Assembly (NCBI RefSeq): GCF_024763615.1
Contig: NC_077224.1
Location: forward strand, 1,922,001 to 1,986,000
DNA: 64,000 bases
Direction of reading: 5' to 3'
Source: Phlebotomus papatasi
Lineage: Eukaryota; Arthropoda; Insecta; Diptera; Psychodidae
Shown: piece after piece, positions 33,101 through 42,869 of the stretch
Numbering within the stretch: position 1 is the stretch's first letter
How the letters are laid out: each line of letters opens with the position of its first letter
Notes under the pieces: generated by a model
Told to the model about the DNA's origin: nothing
Databases searched by the model: none
Seen by the model: the letters and a program-made list of their open reading frames with translations, nothing else
Position numbers and translations under genes: made by a program

Positions 33101-36100
33101 TGAAAGGGGTTTCTTCTTTGAATATTGAATTTTTCAGCCCAAATTCTACTTTTTTATATACAGGGTGGCTGAAAAAAATGCAACTAAAGCGCTGTATTAT
33201 CCTCATTTTTTGTTAAACTTTTTTGAAATAAAGAAAAAATGGTAGTAAATAACATCAAAATTTTAGAATATTATCGGTTTTGTTCAATACGATCTTATTT
33301 TGACTTAATTATGGTCTTAAGTCTGTCAGAAAATGCATCGTAGTTTGCACGAATGTCAGCTTTCTGAAAGTCCTGCTATTCACGAAGAAGGGCTGCTTTC
33401 AGCTCATCGACACTTTGCTACTTTTTAGTCCCAACCTTGACCAACAAAATTCCTCTTTTGGAGAAGTCAAACGATTCTGCATCGAAGAATTGTGGAGATC
33501 GTTTGTTTTCCCAAAATGAAGTGTGAAACATTTTTTTAGCCAAATCTTGTTCGGCGCGTAATTTCTGCGACGTTGTCGAGTCTTGATCGAACTTACATTA
33601 CTTCTTACTAAAATTTTTGTTTGTCCACGACTCCAACACTCCTTCCAAGACAATTTCCACAAACACATTGGCATTCATTTTGACGGTATAGCCTAAGAAC
33701 CCCAGTGGAAAGCGATAATTTGTCTTCAACGAAGTCCAAACCTTTAAATAAGGTGGTCCTTGACTTCCGATGGTCATTCGAACGTTTAAATTATCGTATG
33801 AACTTTCCTTCAGATAGATACAATTATTTTATTTGCACATCAATTGCTCAATTTAAAATTTTTATTATCAGAAAAAATGACATTCTGGGACGTGCAAGCG
33901 AATTTACTTCGTCGATCGAGCATAACTTTTTTTGAGGATCGATGAAATCTCGTCCTTTTTAGGATTTTTAAGGCTTCATAGAAAGGGTCTTTAGCAATAT
34001 TTATTTAATAGATATTTGGAATCTATGCGTCTCAGACATCGTTTGTTTGCAAATGTGACGCAGATTTTGTTCAATTTGCTTCTACACTTTAAGAACGATG
34101 ACTAACGATGAAGCAATTTTTTCAGACCTCCACCAAAGCATTTTAAAATGTAACTAGTATCCCTGTACCAAATTATGTTTCGAAAAACGGAAAGTTTAAT
34201 TACATTCAGGGTTTTAAAGAGCCCTAACGATAGCTGCTTCCGCATTTCTTGCAAATTATAGTGACATTAAATTGTCACGTTTGAATTCCACGGTTTAAAA
34301 AAGTTTTACAAAATATTATCGAAAATGCATTTTTAGGCTTTTAGCCAATAAAATGAACAAGCACTATGCAAAATATGAAACCGCTGTCACCAGCGGTTTG
34401 ACAGCTATGCGCTCTGAAAGTTGTTGCATTTTTTTTCAGCCACCCTGTATGTGATTTATAGACGCATTTTAGCGTTTCTAGAAATGTTTCAGCATTTCTT
34501 AGATGCTTTTCTACGAACATCATCGTGTTTATAGGAACGTGTCCGCCTGTGTTTCTATAAATTAATCCGTATTTTATTGAATACGTTTTTGTGCTTCTCG
34601 GATGCGTTTCCGCGTTTATGGATTCTAGGTTTCTGAAATATTTTCGTATAGAAACATTTTGTGTTTTTTAGTTTTGCGTTTAATTTCCAGCAACTTTATC
34701 GCACTTCTAGAAACATTTTCAAGTTTCCACAGAAGTAATTGGTTTTTTTTTTGAAACGTCATCATGCTTATCAAATGCGTTTTCACTTCTTTTCTAGCAA
34801 CGTTTTCGTACTTTTTCATGCATTTCTCTGATATCTTTAAGCATTATAGTATTTTTAGAAAAGTTTGAAAGGCCCTTCCATGCTCATTTTATTTTGTATT
34901 TCTATGATATTTTCCGTGCTTCTTAATGCGTTTATGAGATTTCTTAAAACCGTTACCGCTTTAAGCGTATTTCGTGAAACATTGCGGGGCATCTAAAATC
35001 TAGAATGCTTTTCGTTTTTTTTTTTTTGTTCCCCCCCTTAAATCCCTTTGCTCAGGTCTTAGGCCATAGGCCTATTTTGACCGAAATCCTGGTGCTTTTC
35101 GTGTTTAAAGAATAATTTTCGCGTTTCTGTAAACGATTTCAGGTTTCTAGAAATATATTCATGTTTCTAGAAATAAATTCATGTTTCTAGAAACATTTTC
35201 ATGTCTCTGCAAACATTTCCATGTTTCTTGGATGCATTTCTCGAAATGATTTCAGTGTTTATGTTTATTGGCAATGGTGTCTGTGCTTTTACAATATTAA
35301 ATACGTATTTAATAGATACGGATACATTTTTGTGCTTCTCGAATGCGTTGCGTTTTCTCATTCCTAGAGATGTTTTTGCTTTTTGTAAATAATTTGCCGA
35401 GTTTATGGAAATATTTCATGTGTACGTAACTTAGAATCTGGGTTGCGTTTCCATATTTCGAAAAAAAGTTTTTGTACAGTAGACAGACTCTCACTCAATC
35501 GGCTCTCTTTCAATCGGGCGCAAAATTTTGTTGACAATTTTTATGTTTGATTTTAAAGCAAATCTGTTCAAATTCGCTGTAGTTCCTCTTGTTTTATCGT
35601 AATTCTTTATATTTAAGCGCTTTTAGTGGAATTTACAATGATTTTGATGTCCAAATCTCTCGATAATTTAGATGAAATTTGGCCCCATATGCCCGAATGA
35701 GGAAGAGTCTACTGTACTTCATAAAGTAATCCTCTATTTCTATTAACTTGTCCATGTTTTATAAATGCATTTCGATGTTTCTTGGATGAGGTTTTGAATT
35801 TGTAGAAATTCAAAAACGTTTTAGTGCATGCAGCAAGGTACTTTAGATTGTTCAATGTTGATTTTGATGCAAAATCCTTTAAAAATGGTTTAGCATGATT
35901 TTTTTCGAGTAATTTGCTAAAAGCAGATTTTGCAACATGACTTACAATGCACGTTTCACGCTGAGTCAAAGAAGGTCCGCGACAAGTTTTAGGAGGAATA
36001 TATTTGGGATATCCTTTCAAAACAAATCTTTTTTGTTTTTAAATTCGAAGAGAAAAATCTAACAAAATTCTTGGACGGGAAAAATTCAGTAGATTTCCCA

Positions 36101-37229
36101 GGGAAATCTGTATGAAAATTATTTCCACTTAAGGATATACTTCAGTCGAGATGTTTTATTGGAAAATTTGTAAGGAAAAGTTTGGGAAGATTCCCAACAA
36201 TTCTGGAAAATTCTAGGAAGAACGCGTAAAATTCAGTACTTTTTTTCCAGAAAAAACATCATTTGAAATTTATTTTCACTTAAAGATATACTTCAGTCGA
36301 GATGTTTTATTGGAAAATTTGTAAAGAAAAGTTTGGGAAGATTTCCAACAAGTCTGGAAAATTCCTAGGAAGAACGCGTAAAATTCAGTACGTTTTTTCC
36401 AGAAAAAAAATCATATGAAATTTATTTTCACTTAAAGATATACTTCTGTCGAGATGTTTTTTATTGGAAAAAATCATATTTTCTCCAAAAATATGTCAAT
36501 TTGAGAGTATTTACAAGAGTTTTCCAGATTTTTTTTCGAAAGCGTCTACAAAATTAACTTTCAGAATGAGGATTGTATAAGAAAATATTGATCGTCGATA
36601 TTTTTCATTGGTTCGCAGAACATGGAAGGGCGTGTGTCTAGTGATCAGGACTTGAAGCTAGGAGATACTCTGCGTTACTACCAACGTGATAGTCACGCAG
36701 CCAAGGCTCTCCTCATCCGTCGTCTTCGTTGCCTGGCAGCTTATGAGGCTGCTAATAGGAATCTGGAGAGAGCCCGAGCCAAAAATAAAGACGTCCATGC
36801 GGTAAGTAAATCTAATAATGAAATTTCTGCGTGATTGAATTAAGCACTTAAGCACATTTATTAACTAAAACAATGCAGCCTCTGGAAGTGCAAGAGGTAA
36901 AGAGAAAAAAATATCATAACAATCCATTCAAAAAACTCAAAAAAAAACAAACTTGCTTCTTTTTGGTTTTATTTGGGGCATTGTGAATAGTTTTGGGGGG
37001 TAATAGTTTTAGAAAATTTGTGTTTCAGGCGGAAAATGCTCAGACTCAGGCTTGTCAGAAATTTGAGACGATGTCAGCTCATGGGAAGCAAGAGTTGGTG
37101 GGTTTCCGGGCACGTCGTGTGGCTGCTTTCAAAAAGAGTCTCATCGAATTGGCGGAACTGGAGGGAAAACATGCCAAGACACAGTATGAATTCCTCCGTC
37201 AGAGTCTCCTGTCGCTCAAGGATGCCTGA
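30167..37229 (+). CDS. Snx6: Sorting nexin 6 (SNX5/6 family), complete, five exons
   Basis: join of 30167-30172, 30356-30631, 30694-31260, 36619-36801 and 37029-37229, about 410 residues, the normal SNX6 length. SNX5/6 proteins pair with SNX1/2 as membrane-bending PX-BAR dimers in endosome-to-Golgi retrieval (retromer-linked, ESCPE-1). All junctions are GT-AG and keep frame. The protein begins MMDGADDNES, has a PX domain with the family's long helical insertion (PPRPDFDASREKL, MTKEEFKKMKQELEAEY, FKKTVAMHEVFLTRL), then a BAR domain ending HAKTQYEFLRQSLLSLKDA. Similarity to fly Snx6 is very high throughout. AATAAA at 37410-37415 is the likely poly(A) signal. Intron 3 (5.36 kb) is swollen by transposons. 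Confidence 0.94.
30356..30631 (+). CDS. Snx6: Snx6 exon 2: acidic N-terminus and first half of PX domain
   Basis: Encodes DGADDNESPQKESS, then DISDALSEKDRVKFTVHTRT, which starts the PX fold, and VVRQHEEFVWLHDRFEEN, the conserved PX helix. Ends GYI before GTAAGT. Confidence 0.92.
30694..31260 (+). CDS. Snx6: Snx6 exon 3: rest of PX domain and first BAR helices
   Basis: Begins IPPCPPRPDFDASREK after a TTGTAG acceptor. It carries the PX-specific helical hairpin, FLEYDQDLCAKPRKK and the first BAR helix (DVNDFFEKELQFLTDY), and ends EVFEKIR before GTGAGT. Confidence 0.95.
31496..31771. mobile_element. MITE in Snx6 intron, 'CTGTCTCTCTATATGCACA' ends
   Basis: TA-flanked (31494-31495, 31772-31773). 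Left CAGTACTGTCTCTCTATATG, right the near complement (TATAGAGAGACAGCACTG). Relative of 2740-3093, but without the nested element. Confidence 0.8.
31930..32460. repeat. degenerate 'TTTCTAGAAAC' array, part 1
   Basis: Near-palindromic words such as GTTTCTAGAAACATTTTC recur every 20-30 bp with heavy drift (31950, 31970, 32100, 32200, 32370, 32450). The same array resumes at 34450 after intervening transposons, showing it was split by insertions. Confidence 0.75.
32764..33002. mobile_element. MITE with 'AAGGTAAAGTACCCT' ends
   Basis: Left AAGGTAAAGTACCCTCTAGT, right the complement (AGGGTACTTTACCTT). Next to the ends lies a second inverted block, GGTTTCTCAACTCGGCCAGT and its inverse. About 239 bp. 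Confidence 0.8.
33161..34447 (-). mobile_element. degenerate mariner-type transposon, full length (1287 bp)
   Basis: TA-flanked, with ends CAGGGTGGCTGAAAAAAATG and its complement. Length and TA duplication are those of a whole mariner. On the minus strand, remnants of a transposase are readable (see 33300-33720). It sits inside the Snx6 intron on the opposite strand and splits the TTTCTAGAAAC array region. Confidence 0.85.
33300..33720 (-). pseudogene. mariner/maT-type transposase C-terminal remnant
   Basis: Broken minus-strand frames contain MNANVFVEIVLEGVLESW, in the place of the 'VNAKVYLEILE' motif of mariner-like transposases. Further on are KCFTLHFGKTN and SVDELKAALLREEQDFQKAD with NYDAFSDRLKTII, the usual C-terminal helices. 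An in-frame stop and frameshifts separate them, and the aspartate motifs are not all recoverable, so it is inactive. Confidence 0.7.
34450..35470. repeat. degenerate 'TTTCTAGAAAC' array, part 2
   Basis: Continuation of the array at 31930-32460. The clearest stretch is 35125-35235, where CATGTTTCTAGAAA words come every 20-21 bp. Elsewhere copies are heavily drifted (GCGTTTCTAGAAATG, TCTTGGATGCG). Confidence 0.7.
35477..35714. mobile_element. MITE, 'CAGTAGACTCTCACTCAATC' family copy 1
   Basis: TA on both sides (35475-35476, 35715-35716). Left CAGTAGACAGACTCTCACTC, right GAGGAAGAGTCTACTG. The interior has TTGTTGACAATTTTTATG. Better copies at 50758-50991 and 58587-58808. Confidence 0.85.
36100..36480 (+). 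repeat. 2.5 tandem copies of a 151/152-bp unit
   Basis: The phrase CACTTAARGATATACTTCWG starts at 36126, 36277 and 36429, giving periods of 151 and 152. Between them GAGATGTTTTATTGGAAAAT and GGAAGAACGCGTAAAATTCA repeat in the same order. Intron 3 of Snx6, just upstream of exon 4. High identity implies recent duplication. Confidence 0.9.
36619..36801 (+). CDS. Snx6: Snx6 exon 4: middle BAR helix
   Basis: NMEGRVSSDQDLKLGDTLRY through LLIRRLRCLAAYEAANRNLE to KNKDVHA, bordered by GTTCGCAG and GTAAGT. It is separated from exon 3 by the repeat-laden intron. Confidence 0.95.
37029..37229 (+). CDS. Snx6: Snx6 exon 5: last BAR helix and stop
   Basis: AENAQTQACQKFETMSAHGK through RRVAAFKKSLIELAELEGKH to LSLKDA, with TGA at 37227-37229. 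The acceptor is TGTTTCAG. Confidence 0.95.
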   Translation, partial: AENAQTQACQKFETMSAHGKQELVGFRARRVAAFKKSLIELAELEGKHAKTQYEFLRQSLLSLKDA

Positions 37230-37714
37230 AAACTGGACAAATAACGTTATATCGGCTTTTGTTGAAGTTTTTTTTTTCTATTTAGTAAAAGACAATTTCC
37301 TGTGAGATCCTTCAAAGGAAATGTTAATATTTTTCTCCTCTATTATTTTCTTGCATTTATTGCATAAAGATATCATATGAATTCCATTCACGAATTATAA
37401 AAAAAAGAGAATAAATTAAATGTATTTTGAATATATATTCGTACGCATTATATTTGGAAATATATTATCTATACAATAAAATATTTGTACATGAAAAGAT
37501 TTTTTTGATTTAGAAATATTTTATAGACAGCCTTTTTCAGCAATTGAAAACTAGGGTAAAGTTGGGAAAGGCGGACACTTAAGAAACAGCTCCAATTCCG
37601 ATTTTCAGTAATGTCCGACTTTTAGTATTATTCTAAGTGTTACGTAGTGCTCTAACGGCAGAAAAGATTGTCACTGGAGATGAAAAGTGAATACCTAATG
37701 ATAACCTAAGCGTA
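37230..37714 (+). other. Snx6 3' UTR and short intergenic stretch
   Basis: Follows the Snx6 stop. AATAAA at 37410-37415 and again near 37475 are candidate poly(A) signals. The remainder is unremarkable. Confidence 0.5.
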
Positions 37715-38076
37715 CACAGAAAAAAATATTTTGTAAAATTGTTCGTAAATGTTCGTAAACACACAAAAAATGTTCGTAAAATTTTGTCATTTGTTCGTAA
37801 ATGTTTGTTTTCCTGTCGAACATTTTACAAACATTTACGAACAAATGACAAAATTTTACGAACATTTTTTTTGTATGTTTACGAACATTTACGAACAAAT
37901 GTTTGTAAAAGTACAAAAAATGTTTGTCAAATGATTATATTACGAACAATGTTTGTGAAAAAGTACAAACTTTTACGAACTTGTTTGTGGGTTATACGAT
38001 TCACGAGCATTTCGTAACTCCCCCATAGGAATTCACAAACATTTACGAACATTTTTACAAAATATTTTTTTCTGTG
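37715..38076. mobile_element. 'GTTCGTAAA' hairpin element, complete copy
   Basis: 362 bp. Ends CACAGAAAAAAATATTTTGT and its complement (AAAATATTTTTTTCTGTG). The whole body is AAATGTTCGTAAA words in both orientations, so it would fold into one long stem. Relatives at 5127-5583 and 14905-15430. Confidence 0.85.
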
Positions 38077-38214
38077 AGAAAACATGGAGTTAGTCGCACA
38101 ACGTCTTAACTTTTCATGGTTCCAGGTACACGCTCTGTATTCGATGGGATTAATTAAGTTTAGTGCATTATAAGTTCTTGAAACATGGAGAAATAATTAC
38201 TGCGGACGTCTATG

Positions 38215-38530
38215 AAGTGAAATTCGAAAAAAAACATAAAAGACTGCATTGCGAAACTTACCCAAAATATTTTCCACGAAACTCGAATAATCCAGCAATA
38301 GCATGAAATTCTCTATAAACTCAAAAAATCCAAGAAACCCAAAAATTATTTTGCGAAACCCAAGGAATCCATAAATTTTATTGACAAACCCAGAAATTAT
38401 TTCGAGACACCCGAGAAACTTAAAACTTAAATTGCGAAACTCGAATAACTCAAAATTGCATCGATAAACCCTAAAAAAATGCATCGCAAAAATTGAAACA
38501 CCCGAAAATTGTTTCGTAAAACCGGAATAA
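38215..38530. repeat. degenerate 'GCGAAACYCGARAAATCCA' array
   Basis: Roughly 30-bp degenerate units such as TTGCGAAACTCGAATAACTC, GCGAAACCCAAGGAATCC and TCGAGACACCCGAGAAAC, with no fixed spacing left. Non-coding. Confidence 0.6.
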
Positions 38531-38851
38531 ACTCTTGTCAGTATAGGCTGGAATGAGCTAGCCCTTGAATTGTAAAAGCGTCCACCGTCGTCTTAGCTTG
38601 GTGATCAACCTTCAGAGCAAAACATCTATAATAGATTGTTCCGAATCAGATTTCATTTGTTTCAACAAACTTTATTATCACTATAGATGGAACAGAACGA
38701 TTGAATCAGATTTCAGATTGATAGGAATCTGAAAATAATTAATTAATTGTTAATGGCGTGACATTTTATCTTTTATCTAATCTTACTTTCTGAGAAGCTT
38801 CGCCTTTCCTTATCTCTTCTAGTGTCCCTGATAAATTCAATCAAATTTCTT

Positions 38852-38991
38852 CACTGTGAAAAAAATGAGGTACGATTAACTTTTTTTTGATCATAACTTT
38901 AACACTTTTCAGGTGTAAAAATATATCAACATTTTTTAATGTAAATTTTACACCTTTTTTAAGTGTAAAAATAACATGAAAAATGATAACT
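38852..38991 (+). mobile_element. 'CACTGAGA' MITE copy 3, cut by piggyBac copy C
   Basis: Starts CACTGTGAAAAAAATGAGG and continues with the family interior (TTTCAGGTGTAAAAATATAT) up to ATAACTTTAA, where copy C begins at its TTAA. The other half of this element is not found on the far side of copy C. Confidence 0.75.
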
Positions 38992-39936
38992 TTAACTCTT
39001 TTGTGTCACACTTTTATGCAGCAGATGAATTCATGTAAAATTGAGTTTTTCCTAATGCTTTATGATCAAATATAATAGTTCAGAGAGGAAAAAAAAAATC
39101 CATTGCGTGAAAACTCGGAAAAACCCCGGGTCATATATGACCCTGTTGTCCTCAAGGGAAGTGTACATACCATTTTCAAAATCTGTATCACGGGCTTTTT
39201 AAGAGTTTTTTTTTGCTTGAAATTATTAATTTGGCCGAAACCATGGCAAACTGGATTGTCTTGATGAACACAGTACTCGTGGTGTTCAATGAATCTTCCT
39301 GGTAATCCCTTGAACAGTCACTATCACAATATTTTGAGTGGTAATTTGGCAAAAATAAACTTATCCACATATTTATTCACACACAATACAATTGCACAAT
39401 ATGAGACGCTTGCAGAATACTCTAAAATATTGCAAAATATGTTATAATCCATCAGATATAAGATGAAATGTCTAGGAGCAAGATGTCCCACCTGCATTTC
39501 ACAAAGAAAAACAATGTCCCAACTACATTTCGCTATAGGTTTGGGACGAAAACACTGTTACCCTTGCCGACAATAGGGTCATATATGACCCGGAAAATTC
39601 TACACGCTTTTCTGGAAAATTGAGAGTAGTTTATTATATCAAAATATGCAATATACAATCTTTGGATATTCTATTTTGTGTTTCTAAAAAAAATATAAAT
39701 GAATATAAAAAAATTTGAAAAAGAAAAGTCATTTCACAAAGTTCGAAATTCGTGATTTTTGATCTCAAATATTTTCTTTTCCTGAATATTTGGAGTCTTG
39801 AGAAAATTAGCCAAGAATCTTACATCCTTCTATTATGATGTCGTGCACAAAACGATAGATTTCAATTAATGTAAATAGTAAAAAAAATCGTTTTTTCCCC
39901 GGGTCATATATGACCCTAATGACGCGAAAGGGTTAA
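38992..39936 (-). mobile_element. piggyBac-type MITE, copy C (complete)
   Basis: TTAA at 38992-38995 and 39933-39936. Inverted relative to copy A. The right end reads GACGCGAAAGGG-TTAA, giving the CCCTTTCGCGTC form of the terminus. Perfect GGGTCATATATGACCC palindromes at 39128-39143, 39576-39591 and 39901-39916, in the same three relative positions as in copy A. Confidence 0.85.
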
Positions 39937-40075
39937 AATTAAGCTCCAATCTAAATTTTTAACAAAAAATCCCTCAAAACATGCAAAATCCGTAATTTCT
40001 TTTTTTATTTTCGAAATTGGACAAAAATTTTTCGATCTGAAAAAAAAAAGCTCAGGTTATTAAAGCTGAGACGCT

Positions 40076-40443
40076 TTGCTATTTCTTTATGTGATAAGAA
40101 CCTCTTCTTTTTGATTTCACCTCTCAGTTTCTTTTTCTTTTGTTGTTTATGGCTTGAAAAAAAATTAAGAATTTCATTTAACTTTTATGTACTATTTTAT
40201 GAGCCTAAACTTATTTTTTCGTATCAGTTTTTATTCTTAGTTCATATTTTTGTGATATTTATGTGGCAAGATATTTTGTTCGCATTTTTCATTTTTCTGC
40301 TTATTTTTTAAAGATGCTTTTTCTCTCTCTATTTTTAGATTTTTTTTCACTGGGATTTTCTTTTTTCAAAAGAGAAATAAAAAATATGACAACTCTTGAA
40401 CACCTTTTTCACTAAACTTTATAAAGTCAACACTAAGGCCTTT
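40076..40443 (+). repeat. T-rich duplicated segment, copy 1
   Basis: Matches 52757-53155 in the same orientation: shared phrases include CTCAGTTTCTTTTT, GTACTATTTTATSAGCC, ATTTTTGTGATWTTTATG and TTTTTCACTAAACTTTAT. About 370 bp with scattered indels. No reading frame is conserved between the copies. Confidence 0.8.
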
Positions 40444-40595
40444 TGTTGTTCTTCTTAACTATATTATTAGAACAGCATTATGGACAGTTAGTACTGAAGT
40501 TATTTTAAATTTAAATATATGGACGACTCAGAATATAAGTCGAGCAACTCGATTTTTTACAAAAATCTTTTTATTGGCTTTTTGGATACTTCTTC

Positions 40596-41855
40596 AGGGG
40601 AGACTGGAGCAAAAAGTCACAAATCGAAAAATTCAAAATTCAATATCTTCCAAGGTAAAAAAGATAGCGGCTCAAATTTTTTTCTATAGATAGTCTCCAT
40701 AGACCTTCTTCAATGTCGTAAGTTTCTTAGAATTCGAACAAGGAATTTAGAAAATAAAAAATATCGAAATTGTTAGCCCTGTTTTTGAAATATTTTCCTT
40801 GCAGAAGATAACAATTATTACCTACCTATTTTCCAAAATTGATGCACTGGTGAATATTTTCTAAATAATTTGGATTTTTTTTTGAATACGAATTCGCTAT
40901 TTATTTTAGAATTTCACAAAAGTTCTTTTCTTTAGAAATCCTTTTATTAAAAATGGCCATTTGGGGTAAAAAGTAACAAAAGGTATAGAGCAAAAAGTAA
41001 CAAAAAAGCGAAGCAATTTCTGATGTCTCTCGGCGAAAAGAAACGTCATTATCATGTCTCGCCTCTTGTTGTTTGCATTGGTCAAACGATTTGCTGTCTT
41101 TTGTGTGTTTTTCCTAAAATACAGTAGAGTCTCCTAAATTCGAACGCTAGGGGTTTTTTTTTGACATTTCTCACCTCCCAAATTCGAACGATTTTTTCAA
41201 AACTAACGAAATTTGTGTGAGATTAAATTGTACTTTGAATCAAATTCCCGTACTTTCTTGCAAGCCTTAGTGGTAAAATACTTCCTTTTCATTTTACACG
41301 ACCATAATGTATGTAAACATTCAGGAAGAAGCACATAAATATGATTTTCATTCACCAAGAATACGAACTTTCTAACATAACCTCACAATTGACATTTTGA
41401 ATCCAAACGGCGGCGTTCGAATTTGAGAGATTCATATTTGAGAGACTCTACTGTAGCTTGAAAAACGCTTTTCTCGTTTTCTCACTTTTCTCGCAGAGAA
41501 AACGGTGTTTTACAAAGGTGTAGATGTAGATGAATAAATTTTCTATGAAAATATGTCCTCTAGGTATTTTTTTCAAATTTACGGAAGTCCGTAATGAAGC
41601 GAATCAAAATGTGATAATACCCAATGTCTGGTACTATTTGCCCCAACATTTTTGAGAATAGTCACAAAATTACCTTTTAGAAATTGGTTCGATAAACGTA
41701 TTTCCTTACAAAATAGAGCAAAATTACTCTCACAAAATTGTAGAGCGGTAAATTTCCTATAAAACTGCGCTAATTAGAAATTTTTGAAGCGATCGAGTAG
41801 CTTGTAAAAAAATAAAATATCCGTTTTGTAACTTTTTGCCTCAGTCTCCCCTATA
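40596..41855. mobile_element. element with 'AGGGGAGACTGGRGCAAAAAG' end, left unit
   Basis: Left end AGGGGAGACTGGAGCAAAAA. A matching inverted end (TTTTTGCCTCAGTCTCCCCT) is at 41829-41848, and a much longer inverted match to the left end is at 45034-45119. The interior has AAAAAGTAACAAAA words near 40970-41000 and a nested MITE (41122-41453). No transposase. The pairing of ends is ambiguous. Confidence 0.6.
41122..41453. mobile_element. MITE, 'CAGTAGAGTCTCCTAAATTC' ends
   Basis: 332 bp, TA on both sides (41120-41121, 41454-41455). Left CAGTAGAGTCTCCTAAATTC, right the near complement (ATATTTGAGAGACTCTACTG), with AATTCGAACG words subterminally on both sides. Nested in the preceding element. Confidence 0.85.
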
Positions 41856-42148
41856 CCCTCTCTCCTGTGAATATTATACTTGAGAGATAATTATTTTCAA
41901 AGTTATAGAGATTTTAAATCTCAAAAATCCATCCTAAACTCTGCATGTAAAATTTGCCTACTGCGAGTTATTCGTTTCTTATTCTGAGCGATCGCTATTG
42001 CGGTCTTGTATAGATTCGAAGGAAATCTCCTGCGCATATGCAACATTTTTGTGATGGGGTATCGGGTATATGATTTGTCTTCGCGCCATTCTTGCAGAAT
42101 TCTCGCAGTTGATGGCGCCAAATTGTGAAATTCTTTGGTATCTTCCAA

Positions 42149-42156
42149 TATAAAAA
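42149..42156 (+). promoter_or_regulatory. TATA box of the divergent ubiquitin-L40 gene
   Basis: TATAAAAA 111 bp before the ATG at 42260, followed at about 35 bp by TAATCATTAAG, a plausible initiator. A TATA promoter fits regulated rather than housekeeping expression, whereas ribosomal-protein genes normally use TCT initiators without TATA. That contrast is inference. Confidence 0.55.
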
Positions 42157-42259
42157 GGGGGAAGAATTTCATCAAGTAGATTAATCATTAAGTACTCGTT
42201 GCACCTGAAAGTGCTGCTCTTTTTTAGTGATAATTTTGTGCGAAGAATCTCCATTCACG

Positions 42260-42658
42260 ATGCAAGTATTCGTGAGGACAGTGACTGGCAAGGACATCAC
42301 ACTGGAAGTGGAAGGAACAGATACAATTGAGAGGATAAAAAGTAAAATCCGAGACAAAGATGGAACTCCGGAGGAAGAACAGTGCCTGACTTATGTTGGA
42401 AAGCCCCTGCAGGATATTCACAGAGTCTCTGACTACAGCATACAGGAACACAGCACCATTCACCTGGCCCTGAGGCTTCTTGGTGGGCTCCTGCCACCTT
42501 CTCTGAGGATGCTGGCTGAGAAGTACAACTGTGACAAGATGATCTGCAGGAAGTGCTACGCAAGGCTCCATCCCAGAGCCACAAATTGCCGCAACAGGAA
42601 GTGCGGGCATTCCAATGATCTCCGGGCCAAGAAGAAGCTCAAAGTTCATCGACCATAA
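42260..42658 (+). CDS. divergent ubiquitin-60S ribosomal protein L40 fusion, intronless
   Basis: 132 residues: a 76-residue ubiquitin moiety joined to eL40. The eL40 part is well conserved (PSLRMLAEKYNCDKMICRKC, YARLHPRATNCRNRKCGH) and keeps its four zinc-binding cysteines. It has AE for AQ, HSND for HTNN, and a C-terminal extension VHRP. The ubiquitin moiety is strikingly divergent: K6R, L8V, P19G, S20T, R42C, I44T, K63E, V70A and R74L, while K11, K27, K29, K33, K48 and the cleavable LGG end remain. Canonical ubiquitin is almost invariant in animals, so this is a paralogue, not the main gene. AATAAA at 42816-42821 follows the stop. The open frame, TATA box and poly(A) signal argue it is expressed. 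Confidence 0.85.
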   Translation: MQVFVRTVTGKDITLEVEGTDTIERIKSKIRDKDGTPEEEQCLTYVGKPLQDIHRVSDYSIQEHSTIHLALRLLGGLLPPSLRMLAEKYNCDKMICRKCYARLHPRATNCRNRKCGHSNDLRAKKKLKVHRP

Positions 42659-42815
42659 ACCCTTTGTCCAGGAAATGTTAAAAGCCCCAAAATCAGCCAA
42701 AGAGAGATTCCCAGAAGACGGAAAAAACTGTGAATTTTCATCTAAATGATCTTGTGATCTTTGTGAATTGAATTGTAAAAGTATTTGATAAAACCTTTTC
42801 TTTTTTGAAAATTCA

Positions 42816-42821
42816 AATAAA
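42816..42821 (+). terminator. poly(A) signal of the ubiquitin-L40 gene
   Basis: AATAAA about 160 bp after the stop, followed by T-rich sequence. A second AATAAA is at 42857-42862. Confidence 0.6.
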
Positions 42822-42869
42822 ATTTCTTAACTCCGGAGAATTTTATAAGTTTTTCAAATAAACATGAAG

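Noticed and set aside
41921..42254. Two minus-strand frames of 84-91 codons in front of the ubiquitin-L40 gene
   Set aside because: They overlap the TATA box and 5' leader of that gene and have no domain or poly(A) support.
42260..42658. The main housekeeping RpL40 gene
   Set aside because: At least nine substitutions in the otherwise near-invariant ubiquitin and the extra VHRP tail are incompatible with the canonical locus.
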